Shown: positions 1-7,469 of the stretch, one piece after another
How positions within the stretch are numbered: the first letter of the stretch is position 1
Layout: the number at the start of each line of letters is the position of its first letter
Source: Clostridiales bacterium
Lineage (GTDB): Bacteria; Bacillota; Clostridia; HGM11327
Length of the DNA stretch: 42,173 nucleotides
Assembly (NCBI GenBank): GCA_015056385.1
Contig: SVGI01000008.1
Coordinates: 1-42,173, forward strand
Reading direction: 5' to 3'
The notes under the pieces: generated by a model
Told to the model about the DNA's origin: nothing
Database searches by the model: none
Seen by the model: only the letters and a program-made list of their open reading frames with translations
Program-made: the position numbers and the translations under genes

Positions 1-486
1 TGTAACGCCCTGGAAGGTTTTGAACTTAAGGTTAAATTGTCTTATATCGGTAAAATTCTGCTTGCCGCATTCAGGACATACAATACCGTGCTCGGCGATA
101 TACTTTTCCATTTCCTCATTGCTCCAGCCGTCTGCATTACCTTCAATACCGTTTTGAGCAAAATAATCCTCAATAAGCTTGTCTGCTCTGAATCTTGCCT
201 TACACTTACGGCAGTCCATAAGAGGGTCTGCAAAGTTGCCGAGATGGCCTGAAGCAACCCATGTCTGAGGATTCATAAGTATAGCGGAATCCATACCTAC
301 GTTGTAGGGAGATTCCTGAACGAATTTTTTCCACCAGGCACGCTTGACGTTGTTTTTGAATTCAACGCCCAAGGGGCCGTAATCCCATGTATTGGCTAAG
401 CCACCGTAGATTTCACTGCCTGGGTATATAAAGCCTCTTGATTTGCAAAGGGCAATGATTTTTTCCATTGTTGCTTTGTTTCCCAT
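1..486 (-). CDS. glyS: Glycine--tRNA ligase, N-terminal part (runs off the left edge)
   Basis: Charges tRNA-Gly with glycine in the cytoplasm. Reading leftwards from the ATG at 486-484 gives 162 uninterrupted codons to base 1, so the gene continues outside the window and only the N-terminal part is visible. The start reads [19 protein letters not shown], followed by the class II alpha2-type features [15 protein letters not shown] and [10 protein letters not shown] near the N-terminus. Four cysteines in two CxxC pairs (MDCRKCKAR and VCPECGKQ) form a likely zinc-binding insertion typical of the alpha2 (eukaryote/Firmicute-like) GlyRS. A GGAG lies about 13 bases upstream of the ATG and a strong promoter sits at 525-553, so the leader is short and there is no T-box. 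It is transcribed divergently from scfA. Confidence 0.95.
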   Translation of the reverse strand, partial: MGNKATMEKIIALCKSRGFIYPGSEIYGGLANTWDYGPLGVEFKNNVKRAWWKKFVQESPYNVGMDSAILMNPQTWVASGHLGNFADPLMDCRKCKARFRADKLIEDYFAQNGIEGNADGWSNEEMEKYIAEHGIVCPECGKQNFTDIRQFNLKFKTFQGVT

Positions 487-524
487 GATGTATATAAATC
501 TCCATCCAAATAAAAATTTCTATT

Positions 525-553
525 ATTCTAATATATTACACACCGAATGTCAA
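525..553 (-). promoter_or_regulatory. Sigma-A promoter of glyS
   Basis: On the minus strand TTGACA (553-548) is followed after exactly 17 bases by TAGAAT (530-525). The start of glyS is about 40 bases downstream. The match is five or six out of six in both boxes. Confidence 0.8.
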
Positions 554-618
554 GTAAAGGATTAGGTGTTTGAGGGTGGAAAACAGTATTTCTCTGGAAA
601 TAAAATATAAAAAAGGTC

Positions 619-647
619 TTTGCTTTTTTAACGAGATGTGTTATAAT
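619..647 (+). promoter_or_regulatory. Sigma-A promoter of scfA-scfB
   Basis: TATAAT at 642-647 is preceded by TTTGCT at 619-624 with a 17-base spacer (or TTGCTT with 16). The scfA start codon is 34 bases downstream, with GGAGG at 666-670 as the ribosome binding site. Confidence 0.65.
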
Positions 648-680
648 GTGTAATAGATTTTTTATGGAGGTGTTTTACAC

Positions 681-836
681 ATGACACATATCAAGGTTGC
701 ACATAGAGGAACAGTAAAAAATACAGCTAACACAGGTTGCGGCGAATGCCAGACATCATGCCAGTCTGCATGCAAGACATCTTGCACAGTAGGTAATCAG
801 CGCTGCGTTAGGAAAAGCAAGAAAACGGAAGCCTGA
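681..836 (+). CDS. scfA: SCIFF: six-cysteine ranthipeptide precursor
   Basis: A 51-residue precursor of the SCIFF family (six cysteines in forty-five residues), a ribosomally made, post-translationally modified peptide found almost throughout Clostridia. The six cysteines are at 20, 23, 27, 31, 35 and 42, in the near-invariant block NTGCGECQTSCQSACKTSC followed by TVGNQRC. The start ATG at 681 has GGAGG ten bases upstream. The family is known to receive Cys-to-Thr thioether links from its radical SAM maturase; Thr33 and Thr36 here are plausible acceptors by inference. The tail after the last cysteine is short and basic (VRKSKKTEA). scfB begins two bases after the stop codon, so the two are almost certainly translationally coupled. 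Confidence 0.95.
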   Translation: MTHIKVAHRGTVKNTANTGCGECQTSCQSACKTSCTVGNQRCVRKSKKTEA

Positions 837-838
837 AA

Positions 839-2197
839 ATGATACACAGATATAAGGCACTCGGGAAGTATGTTATTCTCGATACCGAAAGCGGCTCGGT
901 GTTCGATGTTGACCGCCTCGCATACGAGGTGGCTGCATTTGGACCCGAGTTTGATTTTGTAGGTATCCCGGATGAATTAAAGGATTGGTCAGAGGAAGAA
1001 ATCCAAGCCTGCGTCTGTGAAATGAAGCAGCTTATAGAAGAGGATTTGCTGTTTGCCAAGGCGCCGGAGGTGCCCGCAGCAATGGCCGATAATTCACCCG
1101 TAATTAAGGCAATGTGCTTGCACGTAGCTCACGACTGTAATATGAGCTGCGAATACTGCTTTGCTCACGAGGGTTCTTTCTTGGGAGAACGCTCGTTATT
1201 GTCGTATGAAACAGGTGTAAAGGCATTTGATTTTCTTGTGGCGCATTCCGGTACGCGTCGTTTTCTGGAGGTTGACTTTTTCGGAGGAGAGCCTCTTTTG
1301 AATTTCGACGTTGTAAAGAGGCTTGTAGCATACGGCCGCGAAATTGAAAACAATACGAAAAAGCGTTTCCGTTTTACGTTAACCACTAACTGCCTTGCAG
1401 TAACCGATGAGGTTATAGAGTTTGCAGATAAGGAATTTGTAAATGTTGTTTTGAGCATAGACGGAAGAAAGTGCGTTAACGATACCGTCAGAAAAACCAA
1501 AAACGGCAAGGGTACATACGATCTTATAATTGACAACGTGAAGAAATTCGCAGAAGCAAGAAAAGAAAAGGATCATTATGTAAGAGGTACGTACACAGCA
1601 AGGAATCTTGATTTCGATAAGGATGTATTGCATCTTGCGGATTGCGGTTTTGAGCAGATATCTGTTGAGCCTGTTGTTCTGCCTAAGGATCATCCCCTTG
1701 CAATAAAGGAAGAGCATCTTCCTGAAATTCTTGCATCATACGACAGATTGGCAGAGGGTATGCTTCAGAGGAAGAGGGACGGTAATGAATTTAATTTCTT
1801 CCATTTTATTATAGACCTTGAGGGTGGTCCTTGTGCCGCAAAGCGTATGTCAGGCTGCGGTGCGGGCCGTGAATATATTGCAGTTACTCCCGAGGGTGAT
1901 ATCTATCCCTGCCACAGATTTGTAGGTGAAAAGAGATTCCTTATCGGTAATGTTGTAACAGGTGAATACAGCCTTGCTTTAAGGGATGAATTTGCTACAA
2001 ACAAGGTTACGTCAAAGCCTGAGTGCGATTCATGCTGGGCAAAGTATTACTGCGGCGGTGGATGTTCTGCAAACTCATACTACGAAACAGGAGATGTTTC
2101 CGGGCAGTATAAGCTTGGCTGCGATATTCAAAAAAAGCGTATAGAGCTTGCAGTAGCTCTTAAGCTTTACGATGATGAGCTTAATTTGGAAAAATGA
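839..2197 (+). CDS. scfB: SCIFF radical SAM maturase
   Basis: A 452-residue radical SAM/SPASM enzyme that installs thioether crosslinks in the SCIFF peptide encoded just upstream. Residues 1-80 resemble the peptide-recognition (RRE-like) domain of this family. The radical SAM cluster motif is C100-x3-C104-x2-C107 (CNMSCEYC), with the SAM-binding GGEP at 149-152. The C-terminal SPASM region carries cysteines 332, 340, 358, 396, 399, 405, 409 and 428, enough for two auxiliary iron-sulfur clusters. Length and all motifs are normal for the family. The maturase is immediately followed by secD/secF, a neighbourhood I recall as common for SCIFF loci in Clostridia. Confidence 0.95.
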   Translation: MIHRYKALGKYVILDTESGSVFDVDRLAYEVAAFGPEFDFVGIPDELKDWSEEEIQACVCEMKQLIEEDLLFAKAPEVPAAMADNSPVIKAMCLHVAHDCNMSCEYCFAHEGSFLGERSLLSYETGVKAFDFLVAHSGTRRFLEVDFFGGEPLLNFDVVKRLVAYGREIENNTKKRFRFTLTTNCLAVTDEVIEFADKEFVNVVLSIDGRKCVNDTVRKTKNGKGTYDLIIDNVKKFAEARKEKDHYVRGTYTARNLDFDKDVLHLADCGFEQISVEPVVLPKDHPLAIKEEHLPEILASYDRLAEGMLQRKRDGNEFNFFHFIIDLEGGPCAAKRMSGCGAGREYIAVTPEGDIYPCHRFVGEKRFLIGNVVTGEYSLALRDEFATNKVTSKPECDSCWAKYYCGGGCSANSYYETGDVSGQYKLGCDIQKKRIELAVALKLYDDELNLEK

Positions 2198-2210
2198 GCA
2201 AAATATCGGT

Positions 2211-2239
2211 TTGACAATATTCAATGTATATAATATAAT
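2211..2239 (+). promoter_or_regulatory. Consensus sigma-A promoter of secD-secF
   Basis: TTGACA at 2211-2216 and TATAAT at 2234-2239 are separated by exactly 17 bases, a perfect consensus promoter in the 77-base gap between scfB and secD. It would allow secDF to be expressed independently of the SCIFF genes. Confidence 0.85.
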
Positions 2240-2274
2240 ATTTGACATATTTATTTTTAGGAAAGGGAAGTTGT

Positions 2275-3534
2275 ATGAAAAATACACGAACCAAGAATAT
2301 TATTGCTTTTGTGGCAATTTTCTTTGTAGTTGCTTTTTTCACTGTAATATCATTTACAGGAATGCCCTTGTGGACTCCTTTTGAATTGGTAGATCTTTAC
2401 GGTGAGCTTATCACAGGTAACGAATTGAACGACAGCATGTGTGCATTGTACAAAATCGAGTACAATGATGATGTTGAGGATAAAGAGGCTGCTATTGCCG
2501 AAACAATAGAGATATACGAAAAAAGACTTATAAGCCTTGGCTTGAAGGATTTCAGCGTAAGCTATCAGAGTAATGATGACGTTATCATTGTTTCTATGCC
2601 CGGAATAGTACATGATGCAGACATTGCAGAATCATTTGCATCAGAGGGTCTTGTTGAAATTTATGCTCCCGACGAAAAGGAAGTAATAATGACAGCAAAG
2701 GATTTTGACTCCTTCTATGCAGGATACGATGCATCATACAATCCCGGTATCGTTATTGAGTTTACAGAAGAGGGTGCAGCCAACTTTAAGGAGATCACTA
2801 AAAAGTATGTAGGTAAAACTCTCCACCTCAAGCTTGACGGTGTAACAATAGCATCTCCTTCCATTACAAACGTTATGGATGTTGAGCATATTCTTCTCTC
2901 CGGAAGCCTTTCATTTACAGATGCGGCTACATATTGTGCATTTATGGATTCAGGTCTTATAAACGGTGAGGTTACCATGGTAAGCTCATATTCACAGCAG
3001 AGCACGTATAACGGTGCGGCAATAGTCCGTGCAATGGCTATCGGTTTTGCGGTAATCTGCCTGGCTTTCATTATTATATACAGAATGCCCGGCGTTATGA
3101 CTGCAATTTCCCTTGTAGTTAATATGCTTCTTACAGTATTGCTTCTCATTGTTTCACGTATATCAATGTCTTATGCAGGTATAATCGGTGTTGCAACAGC
3201 AATGATCATAGCGGCTGTTATAAACGTTATCTACCTTGAAAAGGTAAGGGAAGAGGTTGCTGTTTCAGGCAGACCTATCAAAACATCTGTTGACGTTGCT
3301 TTCAAAAAGACAATTTATCCTGTATTGGGTACAGCCGGAACAATATTCGTACTTTCACTTGTTTCAGTTACGTTCGCAAACGGTGGTCTTGCAGATTTCT
3401 GCAGCGCAGTAATTGTTGGTTCTGTTATAACAGCAATTATCCACTTTACAGTAAACAAGCTTATGATGAATATTTTGTGCGGTATGCAGATATCAAATAA
3501 AAAGATGTTTGCAGCAAAGCGTGTGGAGGATTAA
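2275..3534 (+). CDS. secD: Divergent protein translocase subunit SecD
   Basis: Membrane partner of SecYEG/SecA that, with SecF, assists release of exported proteins using proton motive force. ATG 2275 is chosen over an in-frame upstream start because GGAAAGGGA lies 7 bases before it; this gives 419 residues. There is an N-terminal membrane segment (about 9-28), a periplasmic region, then about five membrane segments after residue 245. The periplasmic part keeps a recognisable SecD stretch (GIVIEFTEEGAANFKEIT, then DGVTIASPSI). Two hallmarks are missing: the GLDLxGG motif after the first membrane segment, and the conserved Asp of VDANVLIFERI, where this protein reads AAVINVIYLEKVREE. It overlaps nothing; secF follows after 5 bases. 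Identification as SecD rests on the remaining motifs, topology and the paired secF. Confidence 0.88.
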   Translation: MKNTRTKNIIAFVAIFFVVAFFTVISFTGMPLWTPFELVDLYGELITGNELNDSMCALYKIEYNDDVEDKEAAIAETIEIYEKRLISLGLKDFSVSYQSNDDVIIVSMPGIVHDADIAESFASEGLVEIYAPDEKEVIMTAKDFDSFYAGYDASYNPGIVIEFTEEGAANFKEITKKYVGKTLHLKLDGVTIASPSITNVMDVEHILLSGSLSFTDAATYCAFMDSGLINGEVTMVSSYSQQSTYNGAAIVRAMAIGFAVICLAFIIIYRMPGVMTAISLVVNMLLTVLLLIVSRISMSYAGIIGVATAMIIAAVINVIYLEKVREEVAVSGRPIKTSVDVAFKKTIYPVLGTAGTIFVLSLVSVTFANGGLADFCSAVIVGSVITAIIHFTVNKLMMNILCGMQISNKKMFAAKRVED

Positions 3535-3539
3535 TAACC

Positions 3540-4406
3540 ATGAAAGCATGTTGTTCAAATCTGAATAAAATCAAATTAGCAGTTGTTATTGCTTGTGTTG
3601 CCTTAATTCTTGCAGGTGTTCTTGTTACAGTTATCGCAGGTGCAAACTTCGATATCGCTTATGAGGATCATTACTACGTTCTTATCAAAGCAGATAAAGA
3701 GGTAGATGTTGCATCAGCAGAGGAGGCTATTGCCGGATATACAAGCTTATACACACTGTATAAGACGTATAACATTGAAGGAAATAACGATGGCTTTTCA
3801 GCAGATATCCGCTTAAATGATGCAGATAAATCTGTGGATGAGCTTGTCAAGGATTTGTGCGATAAATACGGTGTTGACCCTAAAACAGCAGTTGTAAGCT
3901 CTGTTGAAGGCACGTCATATTTTGCAGACTGCCTCGTACCTGTTATAGCTCTTGTTGTTATGGTTGTTGTTGCAGGTATTTATGCAGCTATTAAGCATAA
4001 CGTCAGAACAGGCGTACTTGTTGCTGCAGGCTCATTGCTTTCAGCGCTTGCTTCTGTAGGTCTTTCACTCATAATTCAGACAAGGCTTACAGCTTCATTC
4101 TATGTAGTACCTCACGTTGCAGCTATAATCTCAATGGTTATCGCATTTATAGCATTGGATAAAATTGACGAGGTTTCAGTTTCTATGCAGAACAAGGAGG
4201 ACAGACAGGTTGTTCTTGCAAAGGGCATCAAGGAGGCTATGCCTGCCTGCGCATTCCTTTGCGTAGTCGCAATAGCTGCATTCCTTGTTATAGGAATCCT
4301 TGGCGGACATTTCTCATCAATATTCCTGCCTTTGGCATTGTCAGCAGTTATTGCTTTCGTAACATCACTTTACGGAATGATACCTTACTACGTTATAAGC
4401 AAGTAA
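3540..4406 (+). CDS. secF: Divergent protein translocase subunit SecF
   Basis: Partner of SecD in the Sec export machinery. It has 288 residues, an N-terminal membrane segment (about 12-34), a short periplasmic domain, and about five membrane segments from residue 130 on. The ATG at 3540 has GTGGAGGA ten bases upstream and lies 5 bases after the secD stop, so the two form one unit. The usual DFTGG motif is replaced by FDIAYED, and the conserved SINDTxVVFDRIRE segment is replaced by ISMVIAFIALDKIDE, which removes the conserved Asn-Asp pair. Gene order (secD-secF-recJ) and topology support the name. An intrinsic terminator at 4427-4467 closes the unit. Confidence 0.85.
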   Translation: MKACCSNLNKIKLAVVIACVALILAGVLVTVIAGANFDIAYEDHYYVLIKADKEVDVASAEEAIAGYTSLYTLYKTYNIEGNNDGFSADIRLNDADKSVDELVKDLCDKYGVDPKTAVVSSVEGTSYFADCLVPVIALVVMVVVAGIYAAIKHNVRTGVLVAAGSLLSALASVGLSLIIQTRLTASFYVVPHVAAIISMVIAFIALDKIDEVSVSMQNKEDRQVVLAKGIKEAMPACAFLCVVAIAAFLVIGILGGHFSSIFLPLALSAVIAFVTSLYGMIPYYVISK

Positions 4407-4426
4407 GATAGTTAAGTTGAATTTTC

Positions 4427-4467
4427 AAAGGGGTATGGAATTATAAGCTATACCCCTTTTTGCTTTT
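4427..4467 (+). terminator. Intrinsic terminator after secF
   Basis: AAAGGGGTAT (4427-4436) pairs with ATACCCCTTT (4450-4459), and is followed by a T-rich tract up to 4467. It ends only 2 bases before the recJ ribosome binding site. Confidence 0.85.
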
Positions 4468-4483
4468 TGGGAGATTATTATCT

Positions 4484-6913
4484 GTGTATAGGTCATTGTG
4501 TTCAGCAGATCCTGCGTTGCTTAGCTTTCTGGCGGCGGAATTAGGCGTATCTGTTACTACGGCGGCAGTGCTGTATAACAGACATATGGATTGTGTTGAA
4601 GATGCTAAGGCGTTTCTTGATTGCGGTGAAGAATTAAGAAATGATCCTTTCTTAATGTACGGAATGTATGAGGCAACAGATCTCATTAATGAGGCTGTTG
4701 AATCGGGGCAAAAAATAACGATATACGGCGATTACGATGTAGACGGCGTATCATCTGTTGCTATGCTTTACAGATGCTTAAGAAGCTCAAATGCAAACGT
4801 ATCCTACTATATACCGGACCGAAACAAGGAGGGATACGGCCTGAATAAAAACGCCGTAGCATCTCTTGCTGAATCAGGCACAGAATTACTTATTACAGTC
4901 GACTGCGGAATTACATCTCTTGAGGAGGTTTCTATTGCCAAGGAAATGGGCATGGACGTTATAGTTACAGACCATCACACTCCTCTTGAAATACTCCCCG
5001 ATGCTGACGTTGTACTTAATCCCAAGCAAAAATACTGTATATATCCCTTTAAGGATTTATGCGGCGCGGGTATTGTTATGAAGCTTATTGAGGCATTGGT
5101 AGGTGAGGAGGAAGCTTCAAAATACTACGATATTCTGGCTTTGGCAACAGTTGCTGATGTTGTCAGCCTTTCGGGTGAAAACCGTTTTTACGTAAGAAAA
5201 GGCCTCGAAAAAATCAACAAACAGCCGGTACAGGGCATCGCATCCTTAAAGCTTGAAGCATATAAGGTTGAAAAAAGCGTCGATTCATACGGTATTGCCT
5301 TTATATTGGCGCCCAGAATAAATTCAGCAGGCCGTATGGATTCTGCAATAACTGCATTAAGGCTTCTTATAAGCGATGACAGAAAGGAAACCGATGCTTT
5401 GGCGCACAGGCTTTGTGAATGTAACGACTTCAGAAAGCAGGTTGAGGCAGATATTTTAAGCGATTTATCAAAGCAGCTTGATAGCCGTAATCTTACAAAA
5501 GAAAAAATAATCGTTGTGTCCGGTGAAAGATGGCATAAGGGCGTTATAGGTATAGTAGCCTCCAGAATAACGGATAAATTTTACCGCCCTTCAATAGTTA
5601 TGTCCCTTATGGGGGATACCTATGTTGCCTCTGCACGAAGTATACAGGGCTTCAACATATTTAATGCGTTAAACCCCTGCAGTAGCCTGTTTGACCGCTT
5701 TGGCGGGCATGCCCAGGCGGCGGGATTTTCCCTTAAAAAGGACAAATACGATGAATTTATAAGAAAAATAAACGAATATGCAGAAAACAATCTTTCAGAA
5801 GAAATTATGGTTTCGTATGATGATTATGAATGCCCCGTAAGCGTTTCATCGGTGGATTATTTTTTGGCAAAGGAATTGGAAGGGCTGGAGCCCTATGGGG
5901 AGGATAATTCTCCGCCGGTATTTCTTTCCGAAAACGTATCTCTTACCAATCTTGCAGTTATAGGTAAGGATAAATCTACAATCAGAAGCGTTATGGAGCA
6001 CGGGATATCAGGTGTAGACTGTATTTCCTTCGGACAGATAGATTCATTCGAAAGATATAACATAGATGTACATAAGGATGTACTGTACTCCATTGAGCTT
6101 AATAAAAGGCAGGGTGTTGAAAAGGTACAGGCAAACGTACATAAGATATCGTTAAGAATAGTAAATGACGCGGATATTGACGCCATAAAAAAATATATGC
6201 TTACTGTAACCCCCGAGCTTATTCGTACAGGTGTTATAGGGTCCGATGATACAGCAAAGGGTACACTTTCAGGCAAGGACATTGTTGAAAAAATAAGCGA
6301 AAGCGTAAAGGGTACGCTTGTAGCCGTTACCGGTATAGATTCTGTAATAGATGTTTTAAGCGGATTGTATAAAAAAGGCGTATTAAAGAAATTCGAAATA
6401 TATCTTTCGGAGCTTCCCAAAAAAAGAAAATGGGGAGAAAACTGTATACTTATTTCACCCGGCGCGCATACTGTTCCCGTAAATGAATTCAACAGCATCT
6501 ATTTGGGGAATAAAGTGAATAATACTGTATTTACGTGTAACGAAGGTGTAAGTAGTGATATAATATACTATAATGAAGGGGAAAATAAAATTCTTTCCGA
6601 AAAATATACACGTGAGGATTTTGCGCGTTTTTATGTTTTTTTGAAAAATATTGCCCCAAAGCTTATTGGATGGTTTTCACAGAAGGATTTTTATGATACA
6701 ATATTCAAATTACACGGAATGTATTATAAGGACGAGAAAAGCCCGATAGATGAATTCTCGGTTACGTTAATGCTTGACGTTTTTTATGAGCTTGGCTTTA
6801 TAAAAAAAGATAAAGCAGACGGTATGATAAAAATCGAGATATTGAGTAACGTAAATAAAAAATCATTAGCCGAAAGCGTACTGTATTCGGCATATATGAA
6901 TTTATCAAAATGA
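4484..6913 (+). CDS. recJ: Single-stranded-DNA-specific exonuclease RecJ
   Basis: 5'-3' single-strand DNA exonuclease for recombination and mismatch/base-excision repair. GTG 4484 is preferred to the in-frame TTG at 4460 because GGGAG (4469-4473) sits ten bases upstream of GTG, while TTG lies inside the terminator T-tract; this gives 809 residues. The DHH domain shows DYDVDG (83-88), VDCG (139-142), TDHH (162-165) and ATVADVV. The DHHA1 domain shows [11 protein letters not shown] and GGHAQAAG (about 407-414). A C-terminal extension of roughly 250 residues is usual for Firmicute RecJ. The last four bases overlap an in-frame ORF extension of apt, but apt most likely begins later. Ordinary except for the terminator immediately upstream. 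Confidence 0.95.
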   Translation: MYRSLCSADPALLSFLAAELGVSVTTAAVLYNRHMDCVEDAKAFLDCGEELRNDPFLMYGMYEATDLINEAVESGQKITIYGDYDVDGVSSVAMLYRCLRSSNANVSYYIPDRNKEGYGLNKNAVASLAESGTELLITVDCGITSLEEVSIAKEMGMDVIVTDHHTPLEILPDADVVLNPKQKYCIYPFKDLCGAGIVMKLIEALVGEEEASKYYDILALATVADVVSLSGENRFYVRKGLEKINKQPVQGIASLKLEAYKVEKSVDSYGIAFILAPRINSAGRMDSAITALRLLISDDRKETDALAHRLCECNDFRKQVEADILSDLSKQLDSRNLTKEKIIVVSGERWHKGVIGIVASRITDKFYRPSIVMSLMGDTYVASARSIQGFNIFNALNPCSSLFDRFGGHAQAAGFSLKKDKYDEFIRKINEYAENNLSEEIMVSYDDYECPVSVSSVDYFLAKELEGLEPYGEDNSPPVFLSENVSLTNLAVIGKDKSTIRSVMEHGISGVDCISFGQIDSFERYNIDVHKDVLYSIELNKRQGVEKVQANVHKISLRIVNDADIDAIKKYMLTVTPELIRTGVIGSDDTAKGTLSGKDIVEKISESVKGTLVAVTGIDSVIDVLSGLYKKGVLKKFEIYLSELPKKRKWGENCILISPGAHTVPVNEFNSIYLGNKVNNTVFTCNEGVSSDIIYYNEGENKILSEKYTREDFARFYVFLKNIAPKLIGWFSQKDFYDTIFKLHGMYYKDEKSPIDEFSVTLMLDVFYELGFIKKDKADGMIKIEILSNVNKKSLAESVLYSAYMNLSK

Positions 6914-6939
6914 TAATAACAGCAGGAGGATTAACGAAA

Positions 6940-7461
6940 ATGGATTTACGCAAGGTAATCAGAGAAATTCAGGATTTCCCCAAGGAGGGTGTAAGCTTTA
7001 AGGATATCACTACTCTTCTTAAAAACCCAGAGGCATACAGGTTTGCTATTGATAAGCTTGTTGAAATTTGCCGTCCCCTTAATGCAGATGTAATTGCATG
7101 CCCAGAGGCAAGAGGCTTCGTTGTAGGTGCACCTATGGCATATATACTTGGTACAGGCGTTGTTCCCGTAAGAAAGCCCGGAAAGCTTCCTGCAGAAACT
7201 GTATCTCAAAGCTACGGCCTTGAATACGGCGAGGATGAGCTGGAAATACACGTAGATGCAATTCTCCCCGGTCAGAGAGTTATCATAGCAGACGACCTTC
7301 TTGCAACAGGAGGAACAGCCCTGGCAGCTGCAAAGCTTGTGGAAAGGCTTGGCGGGGTAGTTGTGGGCTTTGCATTTATAAGCGAATTGCTTCCCTTGGG
7401 AGGAAGAAAGCTTCTTTCAGATTATAATGTTATATCACTTGTAGAATACGAGGATGCTTAA
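6940..7461 (+). CDS. apt: Adenine phosphoribosyltransferase
   Basis: Salvages adenine to AMP using PRPP in the cytoplasm. The start is set at ATG 6940 ([10 protein letters not shown]) because AGGAGG lies at 6924-6929, ten bases upstream, and because homologues begin with this sequence; the protein is then 173 residues, the usual size. The PRPP-binding loop is [13 protein letters not shown] (114-126), and PEARGF (55-60) and RKPGKLP (78-84) are the other family signatures. It lies 26 bases after recJ and 8 bases before rel, so it is part of the recJ-apt-rel operon common in Clostridia, which places purine salvage beside (p)ppGpp metabolism. Confidence 0.97.
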   Translation: MDLRKVIREIQDFPKEGVSFKDITTLLKNPEAYRFAIDKLVEICRPLNADVIACPEARGFVVGAPMAYILGTGVVPVRKPGKLPAETVSQSYGLEYGEDELEIHVDAILPGQRVIIADDLLATGGTALAAAKLVERLGGVVVGFAFISELLPLGGRKLLSDYNVISLVEYEDA

Positions 7462-7469
7462 TTTTTCAA

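Noticed and set aside
42-252. Open frames on both strands inside glyS
   Set aside because: They are frame shadows of the glycyl-tRNA synthetase coding sequence, which reads to the window edge in another frame.
487-560. T-box leader before glyS
   Set aside because: The leader predicted from the promoter is under 45 bases, and no T-box sequence or specifier stem is present.
5893-6498. 201-codon minus-strand frame inside recJ
   Set aside because: It is antisense to the recJ C-terminal region, Ser/Thr-rich with no motif; a shadow of codon bias.
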